NCBI RefSeq assembly: GCF_005503365.1
Contig: NZ_SCML01000024.1
Location: 1 to 64,000, forward strand
Direction: 5' to 3'
Length of the DNA: 64,000 nt
Source: Hydrogenophaga sp. 2FB
GTDB lineage: Bacteria > Pseudomonadota > Gammaproteobacteria > Burkholderiales > Burkholderiaceae_C
In this document: positions 48,199 to 56,644 of the stretch, one piece after another
Layout of the letters: the number at the start of each line of letters is the position of its first letter
Position numbering within the stretch: position 1 is the first letter of the stretch
Notes under the pieces: generated by a model
Seen by the model: only the letters and a program-made list of their open reading frames with translations
Databases searched by the model: none
Told to the model about the DNA's origin: nothing
Position numbers and translations under genes: made by a program

Positions 48199-48954
48199 TC
48201 ATCGCGGCCGCGGTGGCCGCACGGCGTCGAGCGACATGGCCATGGCCACCTCCGTCCTTTCCTGTATCCGCGCCAGTACGTGCGCCGTGTCGCCGAGCAG
48301 TACGGCGCGGTGGATCGCCCGCCAGTTGCGGATAGAGCGTGCGACCGACGCCGGGTGGCTGGCATGGCCGCGCCGCAGGTGCCGCAGTGTGCGCAACGCG
48401 ATCGAGGGGAGCAGGTCGGCCACGAGCCGGTTGCCGCTCAGGTCAATGATCGACATGTGCAGCAAATAGCCGCATACCGTGTAGTGGTCCGTGGGGCCAT
48501 GCAGCGCCTCATCGAGTCGCCCGAGCCGTTGCGCGATCAAGCTTGCCAGTGGGCCTCGTTGCTCGGCCATCAGCTGCGTGAAGAGGATCTCGTGCAAAGC
48601 ACTGCGCACGGCAAAAAGCTCCACCACCTCTTTTTCATCCAGCTCGATCACGACGCAGCCGCGACGCGCCTGGCAGTCGACCAGGCGCTCGCGCTCGAGG
48701 ATGCGCAGCGCCTCGCGGATCGGCGCGCGGCTCACGCCCAGGGCCTCTGAGAGATCCTTCTCGAGCAGGCGTTTCCCGGGCGCCAGGTGGCCGCAGACGA
48801 TGCCGCGGGCGATGGTGATCGCGATCCTGTCGGTCACCGTCGTGACCGTGCGCGACCATCCGTGACCACGCGCGAGCGTCTGCTCGACCGCCGCCACCAC
48901 GGGCTCACTCGCATCCAGCAGCGACCGGACATCGGCAAGGTGGAATGTGTTCAT
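48199..48954 (-). CDS. GntR/FCD transcriptional regulator (3), paralogue of GntR-2
   Basis: This protein is highly similar to GntR-2 along its whole length (for example FHLADVRSLL, ALGVSRAPIREALRILERERLVD, SIALRTLRHLRRGHA), so the two arose by duplication and now lie tail to tail 49 bases apart. The FCD site again lacks the Asp, has Trp and Arg for the later ligands, but retains one His (YLLHM). The start at 48954 (251 residues) is chosen by alignment to GntR-2; an ATG at 49008 is possible. Operator site 4 is upstream. Confidence 0.85.
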   Translation of the reverse strand: MNTFHLADVRSLLDASEPVVAAVEQTLARGHGWSRTVTTVTDRIAITIARGIVCGHLAPGKRLLEKDLSEALGVSRAPIREALRILERERLVDCQARRGCVVIELDEKEVVELFAVRSALHEILFTQLMAEQRGPLASLIAQRLGRLDEALHGPTDHYTVCGYLLHMSIIDLSGNRLVADLLPSIALRTLRHLRRGHASHPASVARSIRNWRAIHRAVLLGDTAHVLARIQERTEVAMAMSLDAVRPPRPR

Positions 48955-49018
48955 GGGTGGGTCTTTCTCCCGAAGCTTTTTCAGCGTTGCAGCGCATGCT
49001 AGGTTCAAATTCTCTCCA

Positions 49019-49026
49019 TGTCGACA
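49019..49026. promoter_or_regulatory. Operator site 4 (TGTCGACA) upstream of GntR-3
   Basis: The palindrome lies 64 bases before the preferred GntR-3 start, almost the same spacing as at GntR-1 (65) and GntR-2 (63). It is 174 bases from the divergent TauD-3 gene. The flanks are less AT-rich than at sites 1, 2 and 5. Confidence 0.55.
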
Positions 49027-49200
49027 ACATCAAACTTGCGGGTGGCCCCGCACGGACCACGCACCGACACAGGTGGCAGCCGCGATAAACCCGGCTGACG
49101 AAGACCGTTTTCACATACCGGCGATGTTATGAAGAATGCGCCACTTTGAATTGGACCTCGGTATCTGCGCCTTCCATACTGGAATGCCCTGAAGACACCC

Positions 49201-50301
49201 ATGGAGCACAAAGTGACGAGACAACACACCCCAACACCGGATGGCGCCATGTGGACCATGGACACGCTTCCGCTCTTCAACAACGCACAAGCCTGGACGG
49301 GGCCCAGCATGGCCAAGAGCTTGGACTGGATCTACACGATGTCGGCGGACGAGATCGCCGAGATCGATGCCGCCGTTGCACGCATCGACCCGGCGGTCGA
49401 TATCCTGGATATCGGCATCGACGACTTTGCGCTCCCCTCCCTGTCTCACAAGCTGGCCGACTTCCGCCGCGAGGTGCTGCACGGCTGCGGCTTCCACCTG
49501 ATCCGCGGCCTGCCCGTGGAGCGCTACACGCTGCGCGAGGCGGCGATTGCGTACTGGGGCATCGGCCTGCACATCGGCGAGGCCGTGTCGCAAAACGGCA
49601 AAGGGCACGTGCTGGGCCACGTCGCCAATCTCGGTCTGAACTACGTCGACCCGGAAGTTCGCGGATACCAGACCAGCGCGCGACTCAACTACCACTGCGA
49701 TGCCTCCGACATCGTCGCCCTGCTCTGCCTGCGCACGTCACGGTCGGGCGGCCTGTCATCGGTGGTGAGCTCGACCACGTGCTGGAATGAAATGGTCCGG
49801 CGCCGGCCCGATCTCGCCCTCACGCTGCTCGAACCCCTTCACTACACCCGCTGGGGCGAAGTGCCTAGTGGCAAAACGGTGTACGACTGCGTGCCGATCT
49901 TTGCGCCCTACGAAGGCCGGTTGATCACCACCTACGTGCGCAGTGCGGTCATCAAGGCGCAGGCACTCCCCGGCGTCCCTCAACTCACCGCCGCGCAAAT
50001 CGAAGCGATGGATTTCCTGGACGCACTGGCGGCGGACCCCAAGCTGCATCTGGACATGGCGTTCCAACCCGGCGACGTCCAGCTGGTGAGCAACTACACG
50101 GTGTTTCATTCGCGCACGTCGTTCGAGGATTGGCCTGAAGTCGAACGCAGGCGCCATCTGCTGCGGCTCTGGCTCGCGTGCGACGACGGTCCCAGCGTGC
50201 CGCCGTTCATGAACGAGCGCCACGGCCTGACGGCCCGCGGTCGGCCGGATGGCATCCGCGTGCCAGGCGTACCGCTCACGGCACCGCTCGAACCCGCATA
50301 A
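49201..50301 (+). CDS. TauD/TfdA-superfamily dioxygenase (3), longer subclass
   Basis: This 366-residue Fe/2-oxoglutarate oxygenase has H165-x-D167 (NYHCDASD) and distal His 303 (VFHSRTSFEDW), followed by an Arg-rich RRRHLLRLWL that likely binds 2-oxoglutarate. It belongs to a longer subclass than TauD-1 and TauD-2, marked by AYWGIGLHIGEAVSQN and LGHVANLG, shared with TauD-4. It leads an eight-gene plus-strand run to 58748. The start at 49201 has no strong ribosome site. Confidence 0.84.
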   Translation: MEHKVTRQHTPTPDGAMWTMDTLPLFNNAQAWTGPSMAKSLDWIYTMSADEIAEIDAAVARIDPAVDILDIGIDDFALPSLSHKLADFRREVLHGCGFHLIRGLPVERYTLREAAIAYWGIGLHIGEAVSQNGKGHVLGHVANLGLNYVDPEVRGYQTSARLNYHCDASDIVALLCLRTSRSGGLSSVVSSTTCWNEMVRRRPDLALTLLEPLHYTRWGEVPSGKTVYDCVPIFAPYEGRLITTYVRSAVIKAQALPGVPQLTAAQIEAMDFLDALAADPKLHLDMAFQPGDVQLVSNYTVFHSRTSFEDWPEVERRRHLLRLWLACDDGPSVPPFMNERHGLTARGRPDGIRVPGVPLTAPLEPA

Positions 50302-50313
50302 GGAGACAACAGA

Positions 50314-51270
50314 ATGATCTATCTGCCCCGCATCCTCCTGACAGCGGCTTTCTCGCTGACAGCCCTGGCCACCTCCGCCCAACCGGTAGACGCCAGCAAG
50401 CCCATCCGCATCATCGTCCCCTACGCCGCGGGAGGGGGTATTGATGTGATGAGCCGAATCGTTGGCGCTCGAATGGCGCTGACGTTGGGTCAACCGGTGA
50501 TCGTGGAGAACCGCCCTGGCGCCAACGCGAACATCGGCAGCACGGTCGTGATGCGGGCGCCGCCGGATGGGTTGACGTTGCTGGCGAGTGCGTCATTCTT
50601 CACCATCAATCCGGTGGTCGAGAAGAATCTCCCGTGGAGCGCACGCAACTTCGCGGCTGTGGCGCGCTTCGCTGTCTCGCACAATGTTGTGGCGGTGCCC
50701 GCCTCTTCGCCGAGCCTGACGATGAAGGACTTCATCGCCGCCGCAAAGGAAAAGCCGGACATGCCGGTTGTCGATGGTGGCCTCGGCACACCCCAGACCA
50801 TGGTCACCAAGCTGCTGCAGCATGCCAGCAATGTGAGCTTCACGGCGGTCCAGTACAAGGGCGGCACCTCCTACGTTCCTGATCTGATCACGGGCAAATT
50901 GGCCATGGGCGTCATTCCGCTCAACGTCGCGTTGAGCCTGCACAGGGGCGGTCAACTGCGCGTGCTCGCGACAACGGGTGTCCGCCGCTCGCATGCGCTG
51001 CCGGATGTGCCGACCTTGGCCGAGTCCGGATTTGCCGAAGCCGGTGTCGACAGCTGGGTAGGGTTCCACGTTCCGGCCGGCACCGCACCCGAAACCGTCG
51101 AGCGGCTGGCAGACGCCGTGAAGGCAGCCTCAGCCCACGAGGACGTCAAAACCAAGTTCGAGAGTCTGGGGGCCACCAGCGCTTACCTCGACACGGCGGC
51201 ATTCGGATCTTTCCTTCGCGAGGACACGGGCAGAGCGGAGTTGTTCCTCAAGCTCCTGGACGCGAAGTGA
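50314..51270 (+). CDS. Bug/TctC-family periplasmic binding protein (2)
   Basis: The 318-residue protein has a signal peptide (ILLTAAFSLTALATSA), then KPIRIIVPYAAGGGIDVMSRI, VIVENRPGANANIG and LPDVPTLAESGF, the Bug pattern for carboxylate binding. AGGAG lies eight bases before the ATG. It follows TauD-3 by 12 bases and probably binds the oxygenase substrate. No TctA/TctB partner is seen. Confidence 0.9.
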   Translation: MIYLPRILLTAAFSLTALATSAQPVDASKPIRIIVPYAAGGGIDVMSRIVGARMALTLGQPVIVENRPGANANIGSTVVMRAPPDGLTLLASASFFTINPVVEKNLPWSARNFAAVARFAVSHNVVAVPASSPSLTMKDFIAAAKEKPDMPVVDGGLGTPQTMVTKLLQHASNVSFTAVQYKGGTSYVPDLITGKLAMGVIPLNVALSLHRGGQLRVLATTGVRRSHALPDVPTLAESGFAEAGVDSWVGFHVPAGTAPETVERLADAVKAASAHEDVKTKFESLGATSAYLDTAAFGSFLREDTGRAELFLKLLDAK

Positions 51271-51320
51271 GTCGAAGGCATGACCTTCCCCACCCCATGA
51301 CAGATGCACCAGAGAAAAAA

Positions 51321-52340
51321 ATGCAAAAGAAGCAGCACTTGATTCCCGACGACATGGTTCACATCGAGATCAGCGAGCCCGGCGGCCCGGAGGTTCTTGT
51401 CCCGCGGCGCGCGCCCGTGCCACACCCGAGGCCCGGCGAGATCCTGATCCGTGTGGCAGCTGCCGGCATCAACCGGCCCGATGTGCTGCAGCGCCAGGGG
51501 CTGTACCCCATGCCACCCGGCGTCACGCCGATACCGGGCCTGGAAATCGCGGGTGATGTGGTCGCGATCGGCGCCGGCGCGTCCGGATTTTCCCTGGGCG
51601 ATTCCATCTGCGCGCTGACGGAAGGCGGCGGCTACGCCGAGTACTGCGCCGTGCCGGCCACGCAGGCCTTGGCGCTGCCGGCCGGCCTCGACCCGGTGCG
51701 TGCGGCGGCGATTCCGGAGACCTACTTCACCGTCTGGGCCAACGTGTTTCAGCTGGGCGGCATCGCCTCCGGCGAGTCCATCCTTGTGCATGGCGGAACG
51801 AGCGGGATTGGATCGACCGCCGTCGCGCTTTGCCGGGAGTTCGGCATCCGCGTGCTCGCCACGGATGATGGCGCCGACAAATGCAAAGCCGCGCAGGCCC
51901 ACGGTGCAGAACGGGCCATCGATTTTCGAACCGAAGACTTCGCCGACGTCGTCAAGGAATGGTCTGGCGGTACAGGCGTCAACGCGGTGGTGGACATCGT
52001 CGGTGGCCCCTACTACGAGCGCAACATCGCGGCGCTTGGCAAGGGTGGCCGCTTGATCCTGATCGGATTCCTCGGCGGCGAGATCGCCGAGAAAGTCAAC
52101 CTGCTGACGATTGCATTGAAGCGTCTGACGATCACAGGCTCGACGATGCGCTCGCGCAGTGCGGCGGAAAAGGCCTCTATTGCCAGCGATCTCAAGACAC
52201 GGGTCTGGCCCGCGCTGGCAGCCGGCCGTTGCATTCCGAACGTGCATGCCGTGTTTCCACTGGAGCGCGCTGCCGATGCGCATCGCCTGATGGAGAGCGG
52301 TTCGCATGTCGGAAAAATTGTTCTCCGTGTGGGCGATTGA
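51321..52340 (+). CDS. MDR-family NAD(P)H quinone oxidoreductase, PIG3/QOR type
   Basis: This zinc-free oxidoreductase has the PIG3-type segments MVHIEISEPGGPEVLV, AAAGINRPDVLQRQGLYPMPPG and the nucleotide loop ILVHGGTSGIGSTAVALC. It should reduce quinones or enones with NADPH. Starts at 51267 (GTG overlapping the Bug stop), 51297, 51321 and 51354 are all in frame. The ATG at 51321 is chosen for its AGAG ribosome site (339 residues), but this is uncertain. Confidence 0.83.
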   Translation: MQKKQHLIPDDMVHIEISEPGGPEVLVPRRAPVPHPRPGEILIRVAAAGINRPDVLQRQGLYPMPPGVTPIPGLEIAGDVVAIGAGASGFSLGDSICALTEGGGYAEYCAVPATQALALPAGLDPVRAAAIPETYFTVWANVFQLGGIASGESILVHGGTSGIGSTAVALCREFGIRVLATDDGADKCKAAQAHGAERAIDFRTEDFADVVKEWSGGTGVNAVVDIVGGPYYERNIAALGKGGRLILIGFLGGEIAEKVNLLTIALKRLTITGSTMRSRSAAEKASIASDLKTRVWPALAAGRCIPNVHAVFPLERAADAHRLMESGSHVGKIVLRVGD

Positions 52341-52434
52341 ACGTCGCCATGTTGAACCACCGTTGAAGCGGACCCTGCGGCTGGTGGTCGCTGGTGGACG
52401 CACTCCCCATCCAATGGAAGAAGAGGACGACGAC

Positions 52435-54072
52435 ATGCGCATCACCTCCACAGACCGCCCGTGGCTCGCGGGCTACCCGCCCGGTGCGCCGGCCACGGTT
52501 GACACCAGCGCCTACACCAACGTCATCGAGCTGGTGGAACGCACGACGGCCGCGCACGCCGATCGCATCGCGATCGCCGCCACCGACGGATCCCTGACCT
52601 TTGCCGAACTGCTGACGCGCTCGCGTGCATGGACCGCCTGGCTGATGGACGCCGGTGTGCATCCGGGTGATCGCGTGGGGGTCATGCTGCCGAACGCATC
52701 GGCTTTCCCGATCACGCTGCTCGGCACCCTGGGTGCGGGCGCCGTGCAGGTCGGCATCAATCCGATGTACACCACGCGGGAACTGCGGCACCAGTTGCTG
52801 GATTCGGGCGCCCGCGTGCTGGTGGTGTCGCATACGGCGCTGCCGGTGGCACGCGCCGCGCTCGATGGCACGTCCGTCGAGCGTCTGGTGGTCGTCGGTG
52901 GCGACGCACCGGTCCTGGAGACCGGCCTGCATGCGACGCCATTTGTGGTGGCGCTGGAACAGGGCGCTGCCCTGCCACGCGTCGAGGCACCCACGCTGAG
53001 CCGCGACCACCTGGCACTGCTGCAATACACGGGTGGCACGACCGGCGTTTCCAAAGGCGCCGAGCTCACGCACGGCAACCTGATCGCCAATGTCCTGCAA
53101 ATGCGCGCGATGCTGGGCGGCACGGTCGAGCAAGGCCGCGAGACCATCGTCACGGCGCTGCCGCTGTATCACATCTTCGCGCTGACGGTGAACTTCCTCA
53201 CCTTCCTCACCTTCGGCGCACGCAACGTGCTGGTGGCCAATCCGCGCGACCCCGCTCAACTGGTGGCCGCCTTCACCGGCGAGGCGATCACCGTCGTGAC
53301 CGGCGTCAACACCTTGTTCGGCAACTTGCTCGCGCTGCCCCAGCTGGACGACATCGACTTGCGCCGGATCAAGCTGGCCATCGGTGGCGGCAGTGCCATC
53401 CAGGGTGCGGTCTCGGACGGCTGGCATGCCCGTAGCGGCAGGCACATTCTGGAAGGCTATGGGCTGAGCGAGACCGCGCCGGTGGTCTCCATCAATTCGT
53501 GGGCCAACCCCGCGTTCACCGCCTCCATTGGCTTTCCAGTCCCCTCCACCAATCTCATCGTTGCCGACGAGCAAGGCCTCGCGTTGCCGATCGGCTCGGA
53601 AGGCGAGCTCTGCGTCAAGGGCCCGCAGGTGATGCGGGGGTACTGGAACCAGCCGGAAGCGAACACCACCGCGTTCACGCCCGACGGCTACTTTCGCACC
53701 GGCGACATCGGCACCCTGGATGCGCAGGGATTCGTGCGGCTCCTGGACCGGAAGAAAGACATGGTGCTCGTGTCGGGCTTCAACGTGTATCCGAACGAAA
53801 TCGAAGAGGTCATCGCCCGGCTGCCCGGTGTGGCGGAGTGCGCGGTGGTGGGCATGCCGGACGCGCGCAGTGGTGAAGTGGTCAAGGCCTTCATTGTTCG
53901 CCCGTCCGACGGCACCCTGACGCAAGAAGAGGTGGTGGCGCATTGCAGGAACAACCTCGCGCCGTACAAAGTGCCGAAGCACGTCGAGTTCATTGCCGAA
54001 CTGCCGAAGTCCACCGTCGGAAAGATCTTGCGGCGCGCTCTCCACGCCGCCCCGGTTCCGACAGCCGCCTGA
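52435..54072 (+). CDS. AMP-forming acyl/aryl-CoA ligase (1)
   Basis: This 545-residue ligase has the phosphate loop YTGGTTGVSKGAEL, the adenylate motif GYGLSETAP and the hinge/lysine region LDRKKDMVLVSGFNVYPNEIEE and KSTVGKILRR. It resembles FadD at 30208 throughout (RPWLAGYPPG), so it is a paralogue recruited to the cluster. GAGGA before the ATG at 52435 favours that start over 52306 or 52414. It probably activates a fatty-like or arylalkanoic acid. Confidence 0.88.
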   Translation: MRITSTDRPWLAGYPPGAPATVDTSAYTNVIELVERTTAAHADRIAIAATDGSLTFAELLTRSRAWTAWLMDAGVHPGDRVGVMLPNASAFPITLLGTLGAGAVQVGINPMYTTRELRHQLLDSGARVLVVSHTALPVARAALDGTSVERLVVVGGDAPVLETGLHATPFVVALEQGAALPRVEAPTLSRDHLALLQYTGGTTGVSKGAELTHGNLIANVLQMRAMLGGTVEQGRETIVTALPLYHIFALTVNFLTFLTFGARNVLVANPRDPAQLVAAFTGEAITVVTGVNTLFGNLLALPQLDDIDLRRIKLAIGGGSAIQGAVSDGWHARSGRHILEGYGLSETAPVVSINSWANPAFTASIGFPVPSTNLIVADEQGLALPIGSEGELCVKGPQVMRGYWNQPEANTTAFTPDGYFRTGDIGTLDAQGFVRLLDRKKDMVLVSGFNVYPNEIEEVIARLPGVAECAVVGMPDARSGEVVKAFIVRPSDGTLTQEEVVAHCRNNLAPYKVPKHVEFIAELPKSTVGKILRRALHAAPVPTAA

Positions 54073-54182
54073 CCCGACGTCAGCGTGAACGCCTTTTTCA
54101 TCGACGGTCGCCCAAATGGCGGCTGTCACTCCGAAGCCCAGGTGAATCGCCTGGACACCCTGTGCCACAAGAAGGATTGACC

Positions 54183-55379
54183 ATGAATGCTGTGACCCAA
54201 CATGACCCCGCGCGGGTAGCCAACCGGATGATGGCATTGGCCGAAACGTCGGCCCACACCCCGATGGGCAAAGTGCTGCGCAAGTTCTGGCACCCCATCG
54301 AGCTCTCCAGCGCCATCGCGCCCGGCACCTCCAAGGAAGTGCGCCTGCTGGGCGAAGACCTCGCGCTGTACCGGGGCGAGAGCGGCACGCCGCACCTGAT
54401 GGTCAACCGATGCGCACACCGGTTGACGAAGCTGCACACCGGCTGGATCGAAGGCGAGTCGCTGCGCTGCATGTACCACGGCTGGAAATACGATGCCAGC
54501 GGCCAATGCGTGGAACGGCCGGCGGAGCGGCCTGGCAGCGAGACAGGCATTCGCGTCACCACCTACGCCGTGCACGAGTACGCCGGTCTGATCTTCGCCT
54601 ACCTCGGGGAAGGCGAGCCACCGGTCTTCGATCTGCCGCGCAAGCCCGTGTTCGAGCGCAAGGACGTCATGCTGTTCCAGCGCCATGAAGTCTGGCCCTG
54701 CAACTGGCTGCAGCACGCGGAGAACTCGCTCGATGCCTTGCATGTGAGCTTCGCCCACCAGACCGGCATCGTGGGTGTGTTCGGCGAAGCGGTCTCGACC
54801 ACGGTTCCGGAGCTGCGGTACGAGGAAACGCTGGCCGGCGTGCGCCAGACCGCGATTCGCGCGGAAGGCGAGACCTCGCATGTCCGCATCAGCGAGTGGA
54901 CCTTTCCCTACGCCAACCACGTGGCGCTCCCGCCGCTCACGGCCGGTGCGCCATGGATGGAGGTGTCGAACTTCATGGTGCCGATTGACGACACGCACAC
55001 GAACCGCGTGACGCTGATTGCTGTCGAGAGCACCACGCCGACGGCCGATGCCGACATGCGCAACTACTTCGCCGGCTGCGAGAGCTACAACGCCGCGGAC
55101 CACCACGACGAACTCTTCGCCGGCGTGTACCCGGAGGACCCCCTCATTTGCCTCACCAGCGCGCAGGACTACGTCACCCTGGTCGGACAGGGCGTCATCG
55201 CGGACCGTGCAAACGAACGACTCGCCTCATCGGACCGCGGCATCGCGATGTTGCGCCGCATTCTCTGGCGGGAAATGGAGGCGATCAACACAGGCCAGCC
55301 AACCAAGCCATGGCGGCGCAACGAGGATGCGCCGGTGCTGTCCAAGTCCGTCGAAACGGCAAGCCTGGCCGCGGCCTGA
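54183..55379 (+). CDS. Rieske non-haem iron aromatic oxygenase, alpha subunit (VanA/phthalate dioxygenase-like)
   Basis: The 398-residue protein has a Rieske centre, C77-x-H79 and C96-x2-H99 (NRCAHR, CMYHGWKYD). The mononuclear iron site follows with D184, H187 and H192 (NSLDALHVSFAH). It should use O2 and electrons to hydroxylate or O-demethylate an aromatic compound. Alpha-only enzymes of the vanillate demethylase type need a separate ferredoxin reductase, and none is in the window. The ATG at 54183 matches the family N-terminus; the open frame upstream is not coding. Confidence 0.9.
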   Translation: MNAVTQHDPARVANRMMALAETSAHTPMGKVLRKFWHPIELSSAIAPGTSKEVRLLGEDLALYRGESGTPHLMVNRCAHRLTKLHTGWIEGESLRCMYHGWKYDASGQCVERPAERPGSETGIRVTTYAVHEYAGLIFAYLGEGEPPVFDLPRKPVFERKDVMLFQRHEVWPCNWLQHAENSLDALHVSFAHQTGIVGVFGEAVSTTVPELRYEETLAGVRQTAIRAEGETSHVRISEWTFPYANHVALPPLTAGAPWMEVSNFMVPIDDTHTNRVTLIAVESTTPTADADMRNYFAGCESYNAADHHDELFAGVYPEDPLICLTSAQDYVTLVGQGVIADRANERLASSDRGIAMLRRILWREMEAINTGQPTKPWRRNEDAPVLSKSVETASLAAA

Positions 55380-55434
55380 CAAGCCTTCAGCACCCTATCC
55401 ATTCATCCGACCACACATGAAGAAAGACCACGGC

Positions 55435-56595
55435 ATGAGCACCCCCACACCCCACACAGGTCTTCAATTGCGCTCGCTGGTCCGCCAGAGCGGCGAGCTG
55501 GAGCTGTCGCTGATCCGTCTCCCGACCCCGGCGCCAGGCCCCCATGAGGTGGTCGTGCGCATGGAAGCCACGCCCATCAACCCGTCCGACCTCGGCCTCC
55601 TGTTGGCAGGCGCCGACCTTGGGACGGTACGCATGTCCGGCACGGCGGATCACCCGATCCTCACGGCCACCATCCCCGGTAAGGCCATGGCCGCCGTGAG
55701 CGCGCGGGTGGACGCATCCATGGCGCCGGGCAACGAGGGTGCGGGCGTGGTGGTGTCGGCAGGCAGCTCCGATGCCGCGCAGGCGCTGCTGGGCAAGACC
55801 GTGGCCGTCTTCGGCGGCGCCATGTACACGCAGTTCCGGTGCGTGCGCGCCGAAGACTGCCTGGTGCTGCCAGAAGGCATCTCCGCCGCCCAGGGCGCCT
55901 CCTGCTTCGTCAATCCGCTCACCGCCCTGGGCATGGTCGAAACCATGCGGCGCGAAGGCCACACGGCGCTGGTGCACACGGCAGCAGCCTCCAGCCTCGG
56001 GCGGATGCTGAACCGGCTGTGCGTGAAAGACAAGGTGGGCCTGGTGAACATCGTTCGCCGGCCGGCGCAAGCGGCCATCCTGAAGGCCGACGGCGCCGTG
56101 CATGTGTGCGACTCCAGCGCACCCACCTTCACCGAGGAGCTGGTCCAGGCGCTCGCCGCGACTGGCGCCACCATTGCCTTCGACGCCACCGGCGGCGGCG
56201 AGTTGGCCGGACGGATCCTCTCCTGCATGGAGGCCGCGGTGAACCAGAAGTCCACGGCGTACAGCGTCTATGGCTCCACCACGCACAAGCAAGCCTACCT
56301 TTACGGACGGCTGGACACCAGTCCCACGACGTTCACGCGCAGCTTCGGCATGGCCTGGAGCATGGGCGGCTGGCTGTTGTTTCCCTTCCTGCAGAAGATC
56401 GGCCCCGCCGCCGTGCAACAACTGAAGGAACGCGTCGCCCGCGAGGTCAAGACCACCTTCGCCAACCAGTACACCCGGGAAATCTCGCTGCTGCAGGCCC
56501 TGCAGCCCGAGGTCATATCGGCCTATGCCCGATACGCGACGGGCGAGAAATACCTGATCAATCCGAGCAAGGACGTGGCATTGCAAACCGCGTGA
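55435..56595 (+). CDS. Zinc-free MDR-family dehydrogenase, divergent
   Basis: This 386-residue protein begins with a GroES-like domain (PGPHEVVVRMEATPINPSDL) and has a nucleotide-binding half with ALVHTAAASSLGRMLNRLCVKDK. It is longer than the usual 330 residues: the C-terminal 70 (from RSFGMAWSMGGWLLFPFLQKI) include a hydrophobic helix. It may be an enoyl or crotonyl-type reductase. Starts at 55417 and 55435 are possible; 55435 has a better upstream purine tract. It lies between the Rieske gene and TauD-4. Confidence 0.78.
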   Translation: MSTPTPHTGLQLRSLVRQSGELELSLIRLPTPAPGPHEVVVRMEATPINPSDLGLLLAGADLGTVRMSGTADHPILTATIPGKAMAAVSARVDASMAPGNEGAGVVVSAGSSDAAQALLGKTVAVFGGAMYTQFRCVRAEDCLVLPEGISAAQGASCFVNPLTALGMVETMRREGHTALVHTAAASSLGRMLNRLCVKDKVGLVNIVRRPAQAAILKADGAVHVCDSSAPTFTEELVQALAATGATIAFDATGGGELAGRILSCMEAAVNQKSTAYSVYGSTTHKQAYLYGRLDTSPTTFTRSFGMAWSMGGWLLFPFLQKIGPAAVQQLKERVAREVKTTFANQYTREISLLQALQPEVISAYARYATGEKYLINPSKDVALQTA

Positions 56596-56644
56596 CGGCA
56601 TGACGAGGACGGCGCCCACGCGTCCACAACCAGGAGACAAGCGC

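Noticed and set aside
51045..51052. A sixth TGTCGACA copy
   Set aside because: It lies inside the Bug-2 coding sequence in a conserved protein segment, far from any start codon, and its flanks do not resemble the promoter copies. One chance copy in 64 kb is expected.
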